Below, in pieces: positions 33,851 to 42,725 of a stretch of 64,000 bases of DNA (positions are counted from its first letter, which is position 1; every line of letters begins with the position of its first letter). The translations under genes were made by a program, and so were the position numbers. Origin of the DNA: Verrucomicrobiota bacterium (GTDB taxonomy: Bacteria; Verrucomicrobiota; Verrucomicrobiia; Limisphaerales; JACRJZ01); NCBI GenBank assembly GCA_016219875.1, contig JACRJZ010000041.1, positions 1 through 64,000 of the forward strand, given 5' to 3'. The notes beneath the pieces were generated by a model, which saw nothing but the letters and a program-made list of their open reading frames with translations, had not been told where the DNA came from and made no database searches.

Positions 33851-34156
33851 ATGAAACTCGGCTCCGTCATCGGTCGTGTCACGCTGAACTCGGTCGTGCC
33901 CGAACTGCGCGGAGCGCGCTGGCTCATCGTCAGCCCCTTCAGCCGCGAACGTTTCGCTGATGGCGCCGGTGCTCCCGCCACCGTGACAAAGGAAGTCAAC
34001 CTCGTGGTCTATGACAGCCTGGGCGCAGACGTAGGCCAGACCATCGGTTACGTCGAAGGCCGCGAAGCCGCGCAACCCTTCGAGAAGTCCCCGCCCATCG
34101 ACGCCATCAACGCGGCGCTGGTGGACGAGGTGTTCTACGCGCCCTTTCCCAAGTAG
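33851..34156 (+). CDS. BMC-P shell vertex pentamer protein
   Basis: This third BMC-P paralogue (101 aa) begins MKLGSVIGRVTLNSVVPELR, continues ARWLIVSPFSRERFAD, NLVVYDSLGADVGQTIGYVE and REAAQP, and ends DAINAALVDEVFYAP. It has the EutN/CcmL barrel with a longer loop after the second strand and the PIDAINAALVDEV segment common in this branch. It lies 18 bases upstream of the aldolase gene. Confidence 0.93.
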   Translation: MKLGSVIGRVTLNSVVPELRGARWLIVSPFSRERFADGAGAPATVTKEVNLVVYDSLGADVGQTIGYVEGREAAQPFEKSPPIDAINAALVDEVFYAPFPK

Positions 34157-34174
34157 CGATCTCCCAGCTTTTCC

Positions 34175-35245
34175 ATGAAAAACGTCATTTCCACTCGCGA
34201 CATCGAAGACTTGCTCCGCACCGGCGGGGACATTCACTCCTTGCCGGCCGAAGCCATTCTCACCCCCAGCGCTCGTGACATGCTGCGTGATCTGGAATTG
34301 AATCCCCAGAAGAACAAGCCCGCCGCGCCGCCCAAGTCTGCTCCCATCTCCGGAGAGAAGCTTCAGCCACCCGCCCAACCGCTGACCTCCAAGAGCAAGA
34401 AGGCCGAGTTGGAAGCCTTCTTCAGCGGTCCTTACTGCCAAGACCTCAAACTCCAGGTCTGTGACATCGGCCGCCGCCTCTGGTCGCGCGCTTACGTGGA
34501 CGGCAACGGCGGCAACATCGCCATCCGCGTGGGCGAAGACCTCGCGCTCTGCACGCCCACGCTCGTGAGCAAGGGCTTCATGAAGCCGGACGACATGTGC
34601 CTGGTGGACTTCGAGGGCAATCAGCTCATCGGCGCCAAGAAGCGCACCAGCGAAATTCTGATGCACCTCCAGATGATGAAGCGCCAGCCCAAGGACGTGG
34701 CCTCGGTGCATTGCCATCCGCCCTACGCCACCGCCTTCGCCGTCGCAGGCGTCACGCCGCCGACGTGCATGATCCCGGAGTACGAAGTCTTCGCGTCCGT
34801 GGCCATCGCGCCTTACCGCACCCCCGGGTCGCCAGAGATGGGCCAACTCGTGGCGGACTTGGTGGACAAACACAACACCATCCTCATGGCCAACCACGGC
34901 GTCGTGACGTGGAGTCACAACAACGTCGAGGAAGCCTACTGGCGTATGGAAATCATCGAGGCCTACTGCCGTACGCTGACCGTGGCCGCGCAACTGGGCC
35001 AGCCGATGAAGACCTTCACCCCCGGCCAGCTCAAAGACCTGCTAAACATCAAACAGAGCCTCGGCTTCGTCGATCCGCGCTACGGTCTGAAGGAATGCGA
35101 GCTTTGCGACAACGACGAATGGCGCCCCGGCGTGCAATGCGCCGTGTCCGCCAAGACCGCCGACGAAGTGGCCCTCGACTCCGAAGCCGAACAAGTGGTG
35201 CAGGCGATCACGGACCAGATTCTGGCGCAGGTGAAACAAGGCTGA
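34175..35245 (+). CDS. Class II aldolase (fuculose/rhamnulose-1-phosphate aldolase type) with targeting extension
   Basis: The 356-aa protein carries a class II aldolase/adducin domain at about 85-300. The zinc ligands are HCH in VASVHCHPPYATAFAVAG and the late histidine in ANHGVVTWSHN, and the catalytic glutamate is in CMIPEYEVFASV. The N-terminal 45 residues (STRDIEDLLRTGGDIHSLPA onward) and a Pro/Lys linker are additional to free aldolases and resemble a BMC-targeting extension, as in PV-type loci. It should cleave a deoxy-ketose 1-phosphate to dihydroxyacetone phosphate and lactaldehyde. A C-terminal ECELCDN motif is present. It is the last gene of the operon. Confidence 0.88.
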   Translation: MKNVISTRDIEDLLRTGGDIHSLPAEAILTPSARDMLRDLELNPQKNKPAAPPKSAPISGEKLQPPAQPLTSKSKKAELEAFFSGPYCQDLKLQVCDIGRRLWSRAYVDGNGGNIAIRVGEDLALCTPTLVSKGFMKPDDMCLVDFEGNQLIGAKKRTSEILMHLQMMKRQPKDVASVHCHPPYATAFAVAGVTPPTCMIPEYEVFASVAIAPYRTPGSPEMGQLVADLVDKHNTILMANHGVVTWSHNNVEEAYWRMEIIEAYCRTLTVAAQLGQPMKTFTPGQLKDLLNIKQSLGFVDPRYGLKECELCDNDEWRPGVQCAVSAKTADEVALDSEAEQVVQAITDQILAQVKQG

Positions 35246-35260
35246 ACCGGCAAGGCGGGT

Positions 35261-38200
35261 TCAGTCGGCGGCGCCGGACTCGGCCACGCGGAGGGCTTGC
35301 ACGCCGTAATCCCCCAGCGGCAGCCAAAGCCCGCGCCGGACATCGCCGGCGGCGTGCGTCAGGTCGAGGCCGAGGCACGCGGGCGCTGCGCCGGAAGTCA
35401 ACGGAGCCAACGTAGGCGCGTCCAGGAGATCAGCCTGGTTGCCCATTCGCGCCGCCAGCAAATTGCCCCAGAGCGCCAGCGCGTCAGCAGAGCCGGAGAC
35501 TTCCACAAACTTGAGTTTCACGAAACGTCCCGTGGTTTCGGACAGCGCCCAAACTTCGATCCGGCCCGGTTGGTTCGTGGTCGCCGCGCGGCCCAGAACT
35601 ACTTGAGCGCCGCGCGCCAGCACAGGCCGAGGCTCATCGGGCAACGACAGCGAGTCCACCAGCGACGCCTCCACGCCGTCGTAGGCGCTCGCGTCGAGCC
35701 ACTCCGCGCGGGGGGCATCGTGGTCGTGGGCGCTCAGCGTGTAGAGGAGCGCGCCTCCGTAACCGAGGCCGCAGAGTTGGCCGGGGATGTTGACGGGCCG
35801 GCGCACGAGCGGGTGGGCCGCGTCCGCGTAGTCCACCACGTCAAGGAAGTGCCGCTCGACCCACGTCACCCTTTCATAGCAGTTGGTGACGGTGACGAGC
35901 ATGCTGCGGTACTCCACGCGGGCTTCGGTGACGATGTTTGTCGCGAACGTGAAGTTCGTGAGGCCGACGACTTGCGTGAATTCCGCGATGTCGTTCACGA
36001 CGCGCGTCTCGCCACTGCCCAACTGGCCGTAGCGGTTGTCGCCCCACGCCCAGGTGGTGCCGTCCGCCTGCACGGCCAGGCTGTGAGTGCCGCCGGCGCA
36101 AAGGGCCGCGATGGCGGGCAATCCGCGGACCGGCTGCGGCGTGGTGCGTCCTCCCGTCGTGGTGTCGCCCAATTGACCGTACTCGTTGCGGCCCCAGACC
36201 CACACGACACCATCGGAGTCCAGCGCCAAATCATGCGAGCGCCCCGAAGCGATCGCGCGCACGCGCAGCAGACCGGCCACGAGGCGCGGCGTCGCATTCC
36301 TGGCCGGGGTCGCGGTGCTCCAATCGTCTGCGCCCCAACTCCAGACTGTGCCGTCCGCCTTCAAGGCGAGGCTGTGCGCGCCGTTCGCCGCCAGCCGCGT
36401 CACATTACCGAGACTGGCGATGGGCTTGGGCGAGGTGTAGAAACCCGTGCCAGCCTGGGCGAGTTGTCCCGAGTCGTTCCGGCCCCACGACCACGCCGTT
36501 CCGTCCGCCTGCAGCGCGAGACTGTGGGAGGTGCCCGCGGCGAGTTGCGTGAAGCCGCTCGCGCTCATCGCCAGTCCTGGACTCAGCCGGCCACTGGTGG
36601 TGCCGTTGCCAAGCTGGCCGTAGGAGTTCCCGCCCCAGGACCACAGCGTGTTGTCCGCCGCGAGCGCCAGCGTGTGCAACGTGCCACCCGTCACGTCGGC
36701 CACGGGCGGCAAGCCCATGACCAGGACGGGCCGCGTGACGCCGGGCGGCGGCGGCAGCGGTGGACCGGATGAAGTCGTCGAGTTGGTGTTGGGGCCGTCT
36801 CCGACTTGGCCCTGGGAGTCGTGGCCCCACGCGAACAAGTTCCCCGCCGCATCGCGCGCCAGACTATGCAAGCTGCCGGCCGCCACGGCGACGATGCCGC
36901 TCAGGCCAGTCACCGGCGCCGGTGTGGTGCGTTGGGCGAGCGAGCCGTCGCCCAGTTGGCCCATGCTGTTGCCGCCCCAGGCTTGCACGGTACCATCGGG
37001 CAGTACCGCCAAGTTGTGATAAGCCCCGGCCGCGAACACGGTGCCGGCGGGCCAGGCGCGGACCACGTACGTGGCCGAATTCGTCCGTGTGGCCAAGTTG
37101 GTTGTCCACGTCACGCTGGCGGTCTGCGTCACGTTGGTAACCGTGACCACGTTCGTGACGGGCACCGACGTGTAGTAAGTGGACTCGTAGCAGTTCGTAC
37201 CGGTGACGAGGCGATCATCGCGCCGGTGGCTCAGGTAAAGCAGCCCGTTCGCCTCGAACGTGTCGCTGAAGTTCCACGCGCCGTTGGTCGCCAGGTTCAA
37301 CGCGGACGCCAGACGTGGCGCGGTCGCGTCCTGCACGTCGAACGCCACCAGCCAGCGCTCGCTGTGTCCGCCCCAGCGCCACGGGTTGGCCCACAGAGAC
37401 GATGTCCGACTCGAGCCCATCGGCAGGAAAGCCGAGTCTGTGAACGCCATCATCGGCTCGATCGGCGGCAACACCACCGGCGCGCCAAGGCCGACGATGG
37501 GAAGGATGGTAATCGGCCGCCAATACCACCAATCCCACCACCAGAAGCGGTCGCGACCGCCGGACCAAACGAGCAAGTTGGTCCGTGGCCACAGCGCCTG
37601 CAGTTCCCAGAAGTACGCCGCCGTATCTGTCTCCGCGGAAGTGGTACCAAGCAGTGCGAGCGACGGCAGTGCGGACACGTCCAGCACCGACAGGAACAGC
37701 GCCGGTGGATTGGAGCCGCTGGCGCCGCCCGCGTCTGCCGAGGCCAGCACCAGCCACGGGATCGCCGGGGTCTGGGCTTGGGCCTGGGCCAAATACAGTT
37801 TGCCGTCGCGCTCGTCCGCCCCGACCACCGGCCAGTGGTTCGGCAGCCGCGCCGCTGACAACACGAGGTCCGGTGCATCTGCCAGCGCCACGCGCACCAC
37901 GGCATCGGCATCACTGACTTCGATCACGAAGCGGTCTTGCAGGAACACGCGATCCACCGGCCACGCCAGGTCCAACGCCGCGCGGACTTCCGGCAAGTCC
38001 CGATCCGTGGCGTCCACACTGAGCAACTCCCGGCTGGAGACGGAGAAGATGCGGTCGCCGACCGCCGTGGCGCGGCGCGGCGCCACAGCGTGCTCGATGA
38101 CCCCACGCGACGTGAGGGCGTTGGCCGTCAGATCGATCAACTGCAACCGCGCCGCATAGCCGTTGGTGAGCCAGCCTTCGACCGGAATGAGCACCAGGCC

Positions 38201-39790
38201 CGCTTCCGGCAGGACCGCGAGCGCCTTCTCGTTACTGGTCGCTTCGCTGGACGACCAACTCTCGCCCAGCGGCACCTTGCTCAGCAGCGCAGGGTGGGCC
38301 GGATCGCTCACGTCGAACAATTGCACCGCCGCCCGCCAGCCGGCCACGTCGTCGATGCCCACGGTCACGAGCCGTTGCCCCCACGGGTAAATGAACGTGG
38401 ACCAGCCGGGCACGCGCAGTTCGCCGGCGACGCGCGGTCGCGCAGGGTCCGACAAATCCACGACCCAGAGCGGATCGGTTCGCCGGTAGGTGACGAGATA
38501 GGCGCGGCTGCCGTCGAAGCGCGTGGCGTAAAGTTGTTCGCCCTGGCCCACGGCCACTTCGCCCAGCTTCACCGGCACGTCCGGGTTGGCCAGCGAGAAG
38601 GTTTCCAGCTTTGTGACGGAGGCGCCGCTCGTGCCCTCGCCCCAAGACGCGACGCTGAACACGTCGCCGTCGAGGTTCATCTTGAATTTGTCGCTCACTC
38701 GTCCAAACGGCGTGAGGGCCCCGCGCGGGACCATCACGCCGTCCGGACGGGAGATGTCGAGACAGAGCACGTTGGACGTGACGACGAAGAGGAAGCGGTC
38801 CGTGGCCATGACGGCTCGCACCAGGCCAGGATACCAACGGGCATCGCGCGCTTGCGGCCGCGCCGGGTCGGCCAGATCGAACGAGGCGACCTGTGTGCCG
38901 GAAGCCCATTCCAGTCCGCCGGTGGCGTTCGTCGTCCGGAGGTAGCCGGAGGAAGCCACGTAGAGCGCCGTGCCGACAAGACGGCTCTCGCTGATCCGGC
39001 CCGGCACCGGCAGGCGGGCCACTTCGCGTGGCGGTACGCTGGCTGCATCCACGATCACCACGTCGCTTGCGGTTTCCATGAAATACACGCTGCACCCCTC
39101 CCGCGCGAGCAACGCCACGTGGCGGGTGTCCAGCAGGTACATCTCCTCACCCAAGGCCGGCAGCGGAAAAACGCCACGCACCGCCGGTGCGTCCGGGTCC
39201 GTCACGTCAATGACCTGCAAGCCGCGGTAGTGATTGAAGTAGTAGATCGTGGAGCCGTCGAGTTTCCAAATGTCCGATTCAACGACGGCGCGCGAAGCCG
39301 ACGCCGAAACATCCGGCGAGACGATGGAACCCGGAACCATACCTCCATAGACACTCAGGGCGACGAGGCCGTCGGTGCCAAGATTCGCGCTGCCGCGGTC
39401 TTCCTCCTGGAGTTGGGCGCCGGCAAAGGACTTTGCCCCGCGGTAAAACGATTCCGGCAGCGGGTCCTGCTCAACGGCCCGCACGCGGAGCAACTCCATC
39501 TCGGCCGTGCTGGGCACGGTGAATGTGACTTCGCCCCCCGCGCCGGCCACTCGCTGCACCGCGCGCGGCTCCCAAGCGCCGGCCCCGAGCCGGGCGCGAC
39601 CGTCCAGGGTGATCGTCCGCAAGCCCGCCGGCACCTGTGCGGTGACGATGAGGTTCGTGCCGACAAGGCGGATGGCGGTGATGACCGGCCGCGCTGCCTC
39701 GCCCGTCTCCGGCGACGACGTCTGAGCGCCAGTTCCAACTGCCGCGAGCATCACACCCGCGGCCCACGAAAGGATGCGAATCGTTTTCAT
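35261..39790 (-). CDS. Giant secreted protein: beta-propeller plus RCC1 repeats
   Basis: From ATG 39790 the 1509-aa product has a signal peptide (MKTIRILSWAAGVMLAAVGT). An N-terminal region of LVIVDV-like propeller blades follows (for example GLQVIDVTDPDAPAVRGVFP and LWVVDLSDPARPRVAGELRV). About seven RCC1 repeats occupy residues 1030-1370, each with the WSWGxNxxGQLG pattern (TAWSWGRNDSGQLAQAG, VWVWGRNEYGQLGD). Both modules form propellers, suggesting a large extracellular or surface interaction scaffold. The longer open frame to 40003 lacks a signal peptide. It converges with the BMC operon, 15 bases between stops, and is probably independent of it. Confidence 0.8.
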   Translation of the reverse strand: MKTIRILSWAAGVMLAAVGTGAQTSSPETGEAARPVITAIRLVGTNLIVTAQVPAGLRTITLDGRARLGAGAWEPRAVQRVAGAGGEVTFTVPSTAEMELLRVRAVEQDPLPESFYRGAKSFAGAQLQEEDRGSANLGTDGLVALSVYGGMVPGSIVSPDVSASASRAVVESDIWKLDGSTIYYFNHYRGLQVIDVTDPDAPAVRGVFPLPALGEEMYLLDTRHVALLAREGCSVYFMETASDVVIVDAASVPPREVARLPVPGRISESRLVGTALYVASSGYLRTTNATGGLEWASGTQVASFDLADPARPQARDARWYPGLVRAVMATDRFLFVVTSNVLCLDISRPDGVMVPRGALTPFGRVSDKFKMNLDGDVFSVASWGEGTSGASVTKLETFSLANPDVPVKLGEVAVGQGEQLYATRFDGSRAYLVTYRRTDPLWVVDLSDPARPRVAGELRVPGWSTFIYPWGQRLVTVGIDDVAGWRAAVQLFDVSDPAHPALLSKVPLGESWSSSEATSNEKALAVLPEAGLVLIPVEGWLTNGYAARLQLIDLTANALTSRGVIEHAVAPRRATAVGDRIFSVSSRELLSVDATDRDLPEVRAALDLAWPVDRVFLQDRFVIEVSDADAVVRVALADAPDLVLSAARLPNHWPVVGADERDGKLYLAQAQAQTPAIPWLVLASADAGGASGSNPPALFLSVLDVSALPSLALLGTTSAETDTAAYFWELQALWPRTNLLVWSGGRDRFWWWDWWYWRPITILPIVGLGAPVVLPPIEPMMAFTDSAFLPMGSSRTSSLWANPWRWGGHSERWLVAFDVQDATAPRLASALNLATNGAWNFSDTFEANGLLYLSHRRDDRLVTGTNCYESTYYTSVPVTNVVTVTNVTQTASVTWTTNLATRTNSATYVVRAWPAGTVFAAGAYHNLAVLPDGTVQAWGGNSMGQLGDGSLAQRTTPAPVTGLSGIVAVAAGSLHSLARDAAGNLFAWGHDSQGQVGDGPNTNSTTSSGPPLPPPPGVTRPVLVMGLPPVADVTGGTLHTLALAADNTLWSWGGNSYGQLGNGTTSGRLSPGLAMSASGFTQLAAGTSHSLALQADGTAWSWGRNDSGQLAQAGTGFYTSPKPIASLGNVTRLAANGAHSLALKADGTVWSWGADDWSTATPARNATPRLVAGLLRVRAIASGRSHDLALDSDGVVWVWGRNEYGQLGDTTTGGRTTPQPVRGLPAIAALCAGGTHSLAVQADGTTWAWGDNRYGQLGSGETRVVNDIAEFTQVVGLTNFTFATNIVTEARVEYRSMLVTVTNCYERVTWVERHFLDVVDYADAAHPLVRRPVNIPGQLCGLGYGGALLYTLSAHDHDAPRAEWLDASAYDGVEASLVDSLSLPDEPRPVLARGAQVVLGRAATTNQPGRIEVWALSETTGRFVKLKFVEVSGSADALALWGNLLAARMGNQADLLDAPTLAPLTSGAAPACLGLDLTHAAGDVRRGLWLPLGDYGVQALRVAESGAAD

Positions 39791-40010
39791 ATCCAGAACT
39801 CCTCTGACGCCACACTTTCTCTCACTTCGGCCGCTTCGGGTCAACGCGGTTTTTGCTCCTCCTCCATCCGAAAACCGAAGTGGGGAACACACACCGCGCG
39901 TGTGTGTTGTTCGGCGGGCCGCCGAAACTCGCTCGCAGGCGGCGTGCGCCACGGCCATTCGGTTAGCAGACCTGTCTGACCGGCTCCGGCCCTGAGAGGG
40001 CACATCGGCG

Positions 40011-41114
40011 TCAGACCGCCGCAGCCACGAGATCGCCGACTTCGCGGGTGCCGAAGCCCATTTTACCGGCGGCGAGGGACTTGATCTTGGTGTTGATGAT
40101 CTTGACCGACGCCGCTTCGATGGCCGCGCCCGCCTGACTCTCGCCGAGGAAGTCGAGCATCATGCCCGCGGCATTGATGGCGGCGAGCGGGTTGATGACG
40201 TTCAGGCCGGTGTACTTCGGCGCGCTGCCGCCCATCGGCTCGAACATCGACGTGCCTTCGGGATTGAGGTTGCCGCCGGCCGCCACGCCGAGGCCGCCCT
40301 GAATCATGGCCGCCAAGTCGGTGATGATGTCGCCGAACATGTTGTCCGTGACGATGACATCGAACCACTCCGGGTTTTTCACGAACCACATGCAGATGGC
40401 ATCGACGTGGGCGTAGTCGCTCTTCACGGTCGGGTAACGCGGCGCGATGTCCTGGAACGCGCGCCACCAAAGGTCGAAGGCGTAAGTCAGGACGTTCGTT
40501 TTGCCGCAGAGGGTAAGCTGGGTGGTCTTGCCGGCGGCGACGTCTTCCGGCTTGAGGCCCTTCCACGGCTGGCCGTTGCGGCGCTTCTTCGCGAGGTCGA
40601 AGGCGTACTTCAGGCAGCGGTCCACGCCGCGGCGGGTGTTGATGGATTCCTGGATGGCGACTTCGTTGGGCGTGCCCTTGAAAAGGTTGCCGCCGGCGCC
40701 GGCGTAGAGGCCCTCGTTGTTCTCGCGGACGACGATGAAATCAATGTGCTCCGGCCCCTTGTCTTTGAGCGGGCAATCCTCGGCGCGATAGAGCTTCACC
40801 GGACGGAGGTTGATGTATTGCTCCAACTCGAAGCGCAAGCGGAGGAGAATGCCCTTCTCCAGAATGCCGGGCTGGACTTGGGGATGGCCCACGGCCCCGA
40901 GGAAAATGGCTTTGAAGCGGCGCAGGTCGGCCACCGCGCTGTCGGGCAGGACTTCGCCGGTTTTGAGGAACCGCTCGCCGCCAAAATCGAAGTGATGCCA
41001 GTTGATCTTGAAGCCGAACTTGCAGGCGGCCGCCTCGGAGACTTTGAGCGCTTCGCGCGCGACTTCCGGGCCGGTGCCGTCGCCGCCAATGACTGCGATG
41101 TCGTAAGTATTCAT
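40011..41114 (-). CDS. leuB: Isopropylmalate/isocitrate dehydrogenase-family protein
   Basis: The 367-aa protein is a beta-decarboxylating dehydrogenase. It has [20 protein letters not shown], the substrate arginine region [31 protein letters not shown], and the metal-binding [15 protein letters not shown]. The NAD-side motif [20 protein letters not shown] resembles NAD-dependent isopropylmalate dehydrogenases. The most likely role is LeuB in leucine synthesis; homoisocitrate or tartrate dehydrogenase cannot be excluded without the neighbouring leu genes, which are absent here. The length is normal and the motifs intact. Confidence 0.8.
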   Translation of the reverse strand: MNTYDIAVIGGDGTGPEVAREALKVSEAAACKFGFKINWHHFDFGGERFLKTGEVLPDSAVADLRRFKAIFLGAVGHPQVQPGILEKGILLRLRFELEQYINLRPVKLYRAEDCPLKDKGPEHIDFIVVRENNEGLYAGAGGNLFKGTPNEVAIQESINTRRGVDRCLKYAFDLAKKRRNGQPWKGLKPEDVAAGKTTQLTLCGKTNVLTYAFDLWWRAFQDIAPRYPTVKSDYAHVDAICMWFVKNPEWFDVIVTDNMFGDIITDLAAMIQGGLGVAAGGNLNPEGTSMFEPMGGSAPKYTGLNVINPLAAINAAGMMLDFLGESQAGAAIEAASVKIINTKIKSLAAGKMGFGTREVGDLVAAAV

Positions 41115-41336
41115 GAACTGTGATATCTGCCGTCGAGCAGAGGAGGCCGGATGCTAGGGTTTTGGATGGGGCTGGCAACGGAATTTTCCGGTGTGAAATC
41201 CGGCTGCCTCTTGCTGCGGACTGGCGCCGTGTGGCACGACATAACCTCTCTCTGCCCACTAGCCGCTCTGCGAAATCGTGGCCGGTACCGTGGTCACCGC
41301 CGAAGCGGCAGGCTTCAAGAGAGCTTCTTTCAAAAC

Positions 41337-41403
41337 CGTAGCAGCCGACGTGAGGAGGCTCAAACTCCAACGGAAACAGAGCCTCCTCACGTCGGCTGCT
41401 ACG
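41337..41403. repeat. Palindromic repeat, CGTAGCAGCCGACG family (complete copy)
   Basis: Arms 41337-41361 and 41379-41403 are perfect 25-nt inverted copies, nearly identical to the copy at 18269-18335 including the 17-base spacer and the TTTCAAAACC / GGTTTTGAAATCG edges. Confidence 0.95.
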
Positions 41404-41471
41404 GGGTTTTGAAATCGCCTCAGTGGCTTCCCCGTTCGGCTGAAGGCGTCTTGTGGAAGCTCTTCAGCTCT

Positions 41472-42428
41472 TCAATCCTTCAAGGCCAGCTTCCCACCGA
41501 ACGCGGCCAGCGCCTTCGTCGCGGCATCGCGGATGTATTGCTCCGAGGCCTCGGTGCGAGTGTTCCGCAACTGCGTGTAGATCTTGGCCGCCTCCGTCTT
41601 CTTTCCCGAAGCCGCCAGGTTCTCCGCGAGGAGGAAACAGGCCTGGGTCGCTTTGTTGCGTTCCCACGTCTCCTTCGTGTCGGCCGCCTTGAGCAGCAGA
41701 TCGGTGAACGCCGCGTCGCCGATCCTGGCCAAGCCCCAAACCGCCGCGAGCCGGATTTCGCGGTTCGCGTCGGTCACCGCCTGCTTCAGCGCGTCAGCCG
41801 AGCCGGCGTCCTTGAGGACGGCCAGCGATTGCACGATCACCAGTCGGCGGCGTCCGGTGGCGCCGGGCAACGCGTTGCGGAATTGCTCCACCGCTCCGTC
41901 GTTAATGGCCAGCAGCGTCCGGGCGGCATCGTCGCAAAGCTGCTCGTCTGTCAGGAACGTTCCGACGGCGCGGGCGGCGGCTTTGTCGCCGATGAGTTGC
42001 AGTTCGCGGAGGAGAAACCCACGCGCATGGACCGGCAGCTCGCGCCGGCCAAGCTGCTCGGCCAAGGTGTCGATGAACTGCCGGCGCAGCGGCTCCTTCT
42101 CCGGTCGCCCGACGTGGATCGTGAGACAGTGCAGAAGGTATTCGGCCTTGTAGTTCTTGAAATCGTCGGATGCCGGGTCGCGGATGAGGCCGATGAGTTC
42201 GGCCAAGCTGTCGCGGCCTCCGGCCAGGATTTCGTCGCAGATCTTCGCCGCCACGTCCGGGTCAGGCGCGGTGAACTTGCTGCCGCCTGGCTTTTCAGGT
42301 CGGGGCCGGGGTTTGGGCTGGGTGGCGTCTCCCTGGGTCGGAGGCGGCGGCTTCAGGGCTTCGAGTTCCTTGTCGGTCGCGGGCATCCGCTCGACCAGTT
42401 CGGCGAGGTTGGGTTTGGTTGCGGCCAT
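41472..42428 (-). CDS. HEAT-repeat protein
   Basis: From ATG 42428 the 318-aa product is a solenoid of helical repeats. The C-terminal half shows HEAT-like pairs such as ALKQAVTDANREIRLAAVWG and LARIGDAAFTDLLLKAADTK, preceded by a Pro/Lys-rich N-terminal segment. There is no signal peptide, so it is cytoplasmic. HEAT solenoids bind proteins or nucleic acids; no enzyme motif is visible. The open frame to 42677 runs through a palindromic repeat and is rejected. The gene is isolated between repeats. Confidence 0.75.
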   Translation of the reverse strand: MAATKPNLAELVERMPATDKELEALKPPPPTQGDATQPKPRPRPEKPGGSKFTAPDPDVAAKICDEILAGGRDSLAELIGLIRDPASDDFKNYKAEYLLHCLTIHVGRPEKEPLRRQFIDTLAEQLGRRELPVHARGFLLRELQLIGDKAAARAVGTFLTDEQLCDDAARTLLAINDGAVEQFRNALPGATGRRRLVIVQSLAVLKDAGSADALKQAVTDANREIRLAAVWGLARIGDAAFTDLLLKAADTKETWERNKATQACFLLAENLAASGKKTEAAKIYTQLRNTRTEASEQYIRDAATKALAAFGGKLALKD

Positions 42429-42530
42429 GATCGTTGGGGCGTTGTCAGTTTGTGTCTTCCTTTCATCGACGAATTCGGGGCCGGAATCTTCACGAATTCC
42501 TCGATCGCAAGCAGGTCCAACTGGGGGACT

Positions 42531-42607
42531 GTAGCAGCCGACGTGAGGAGGCTCTCGAATTGCAGAATGCAAATTGGACATTTGAGCCTCCTCATGCCGG
42601 CGGCGAC
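42531..42607. repeat. Palindromic repeat, CGTAGCAGCCGACG family (decayed arm)
   Basis: Arm 42531-42554 is intact (GTAGCAGCCGACGTGAGGAG..), and arm 42584-42607 has several substitutions (..CTCATGCCGGCGGCGAC). The 29-base interior includes a TTGCAGAATGC box also found in the copies at 44569 and, inverted, 59943. Confidence 0.85.
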
Positions 42608-42725
42608 GGGGTTCTGCCATGGCCTCTCCCATCGGCCATTTCCAATTGCTCGCGACCAAGGCAGCGCAGCGTCTCAAGGCGCGCTCGAAAAAGTCTGAGG
42701 CTTTCCCGGAACCGGAACGCCGAGC

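Noticed and set aside
37937..39979. A 680-codon + strand frame opposite the RCC1-repeat gene
   Set aside because: It is an antisense shadow; Arg/His-rich composition and no motif.
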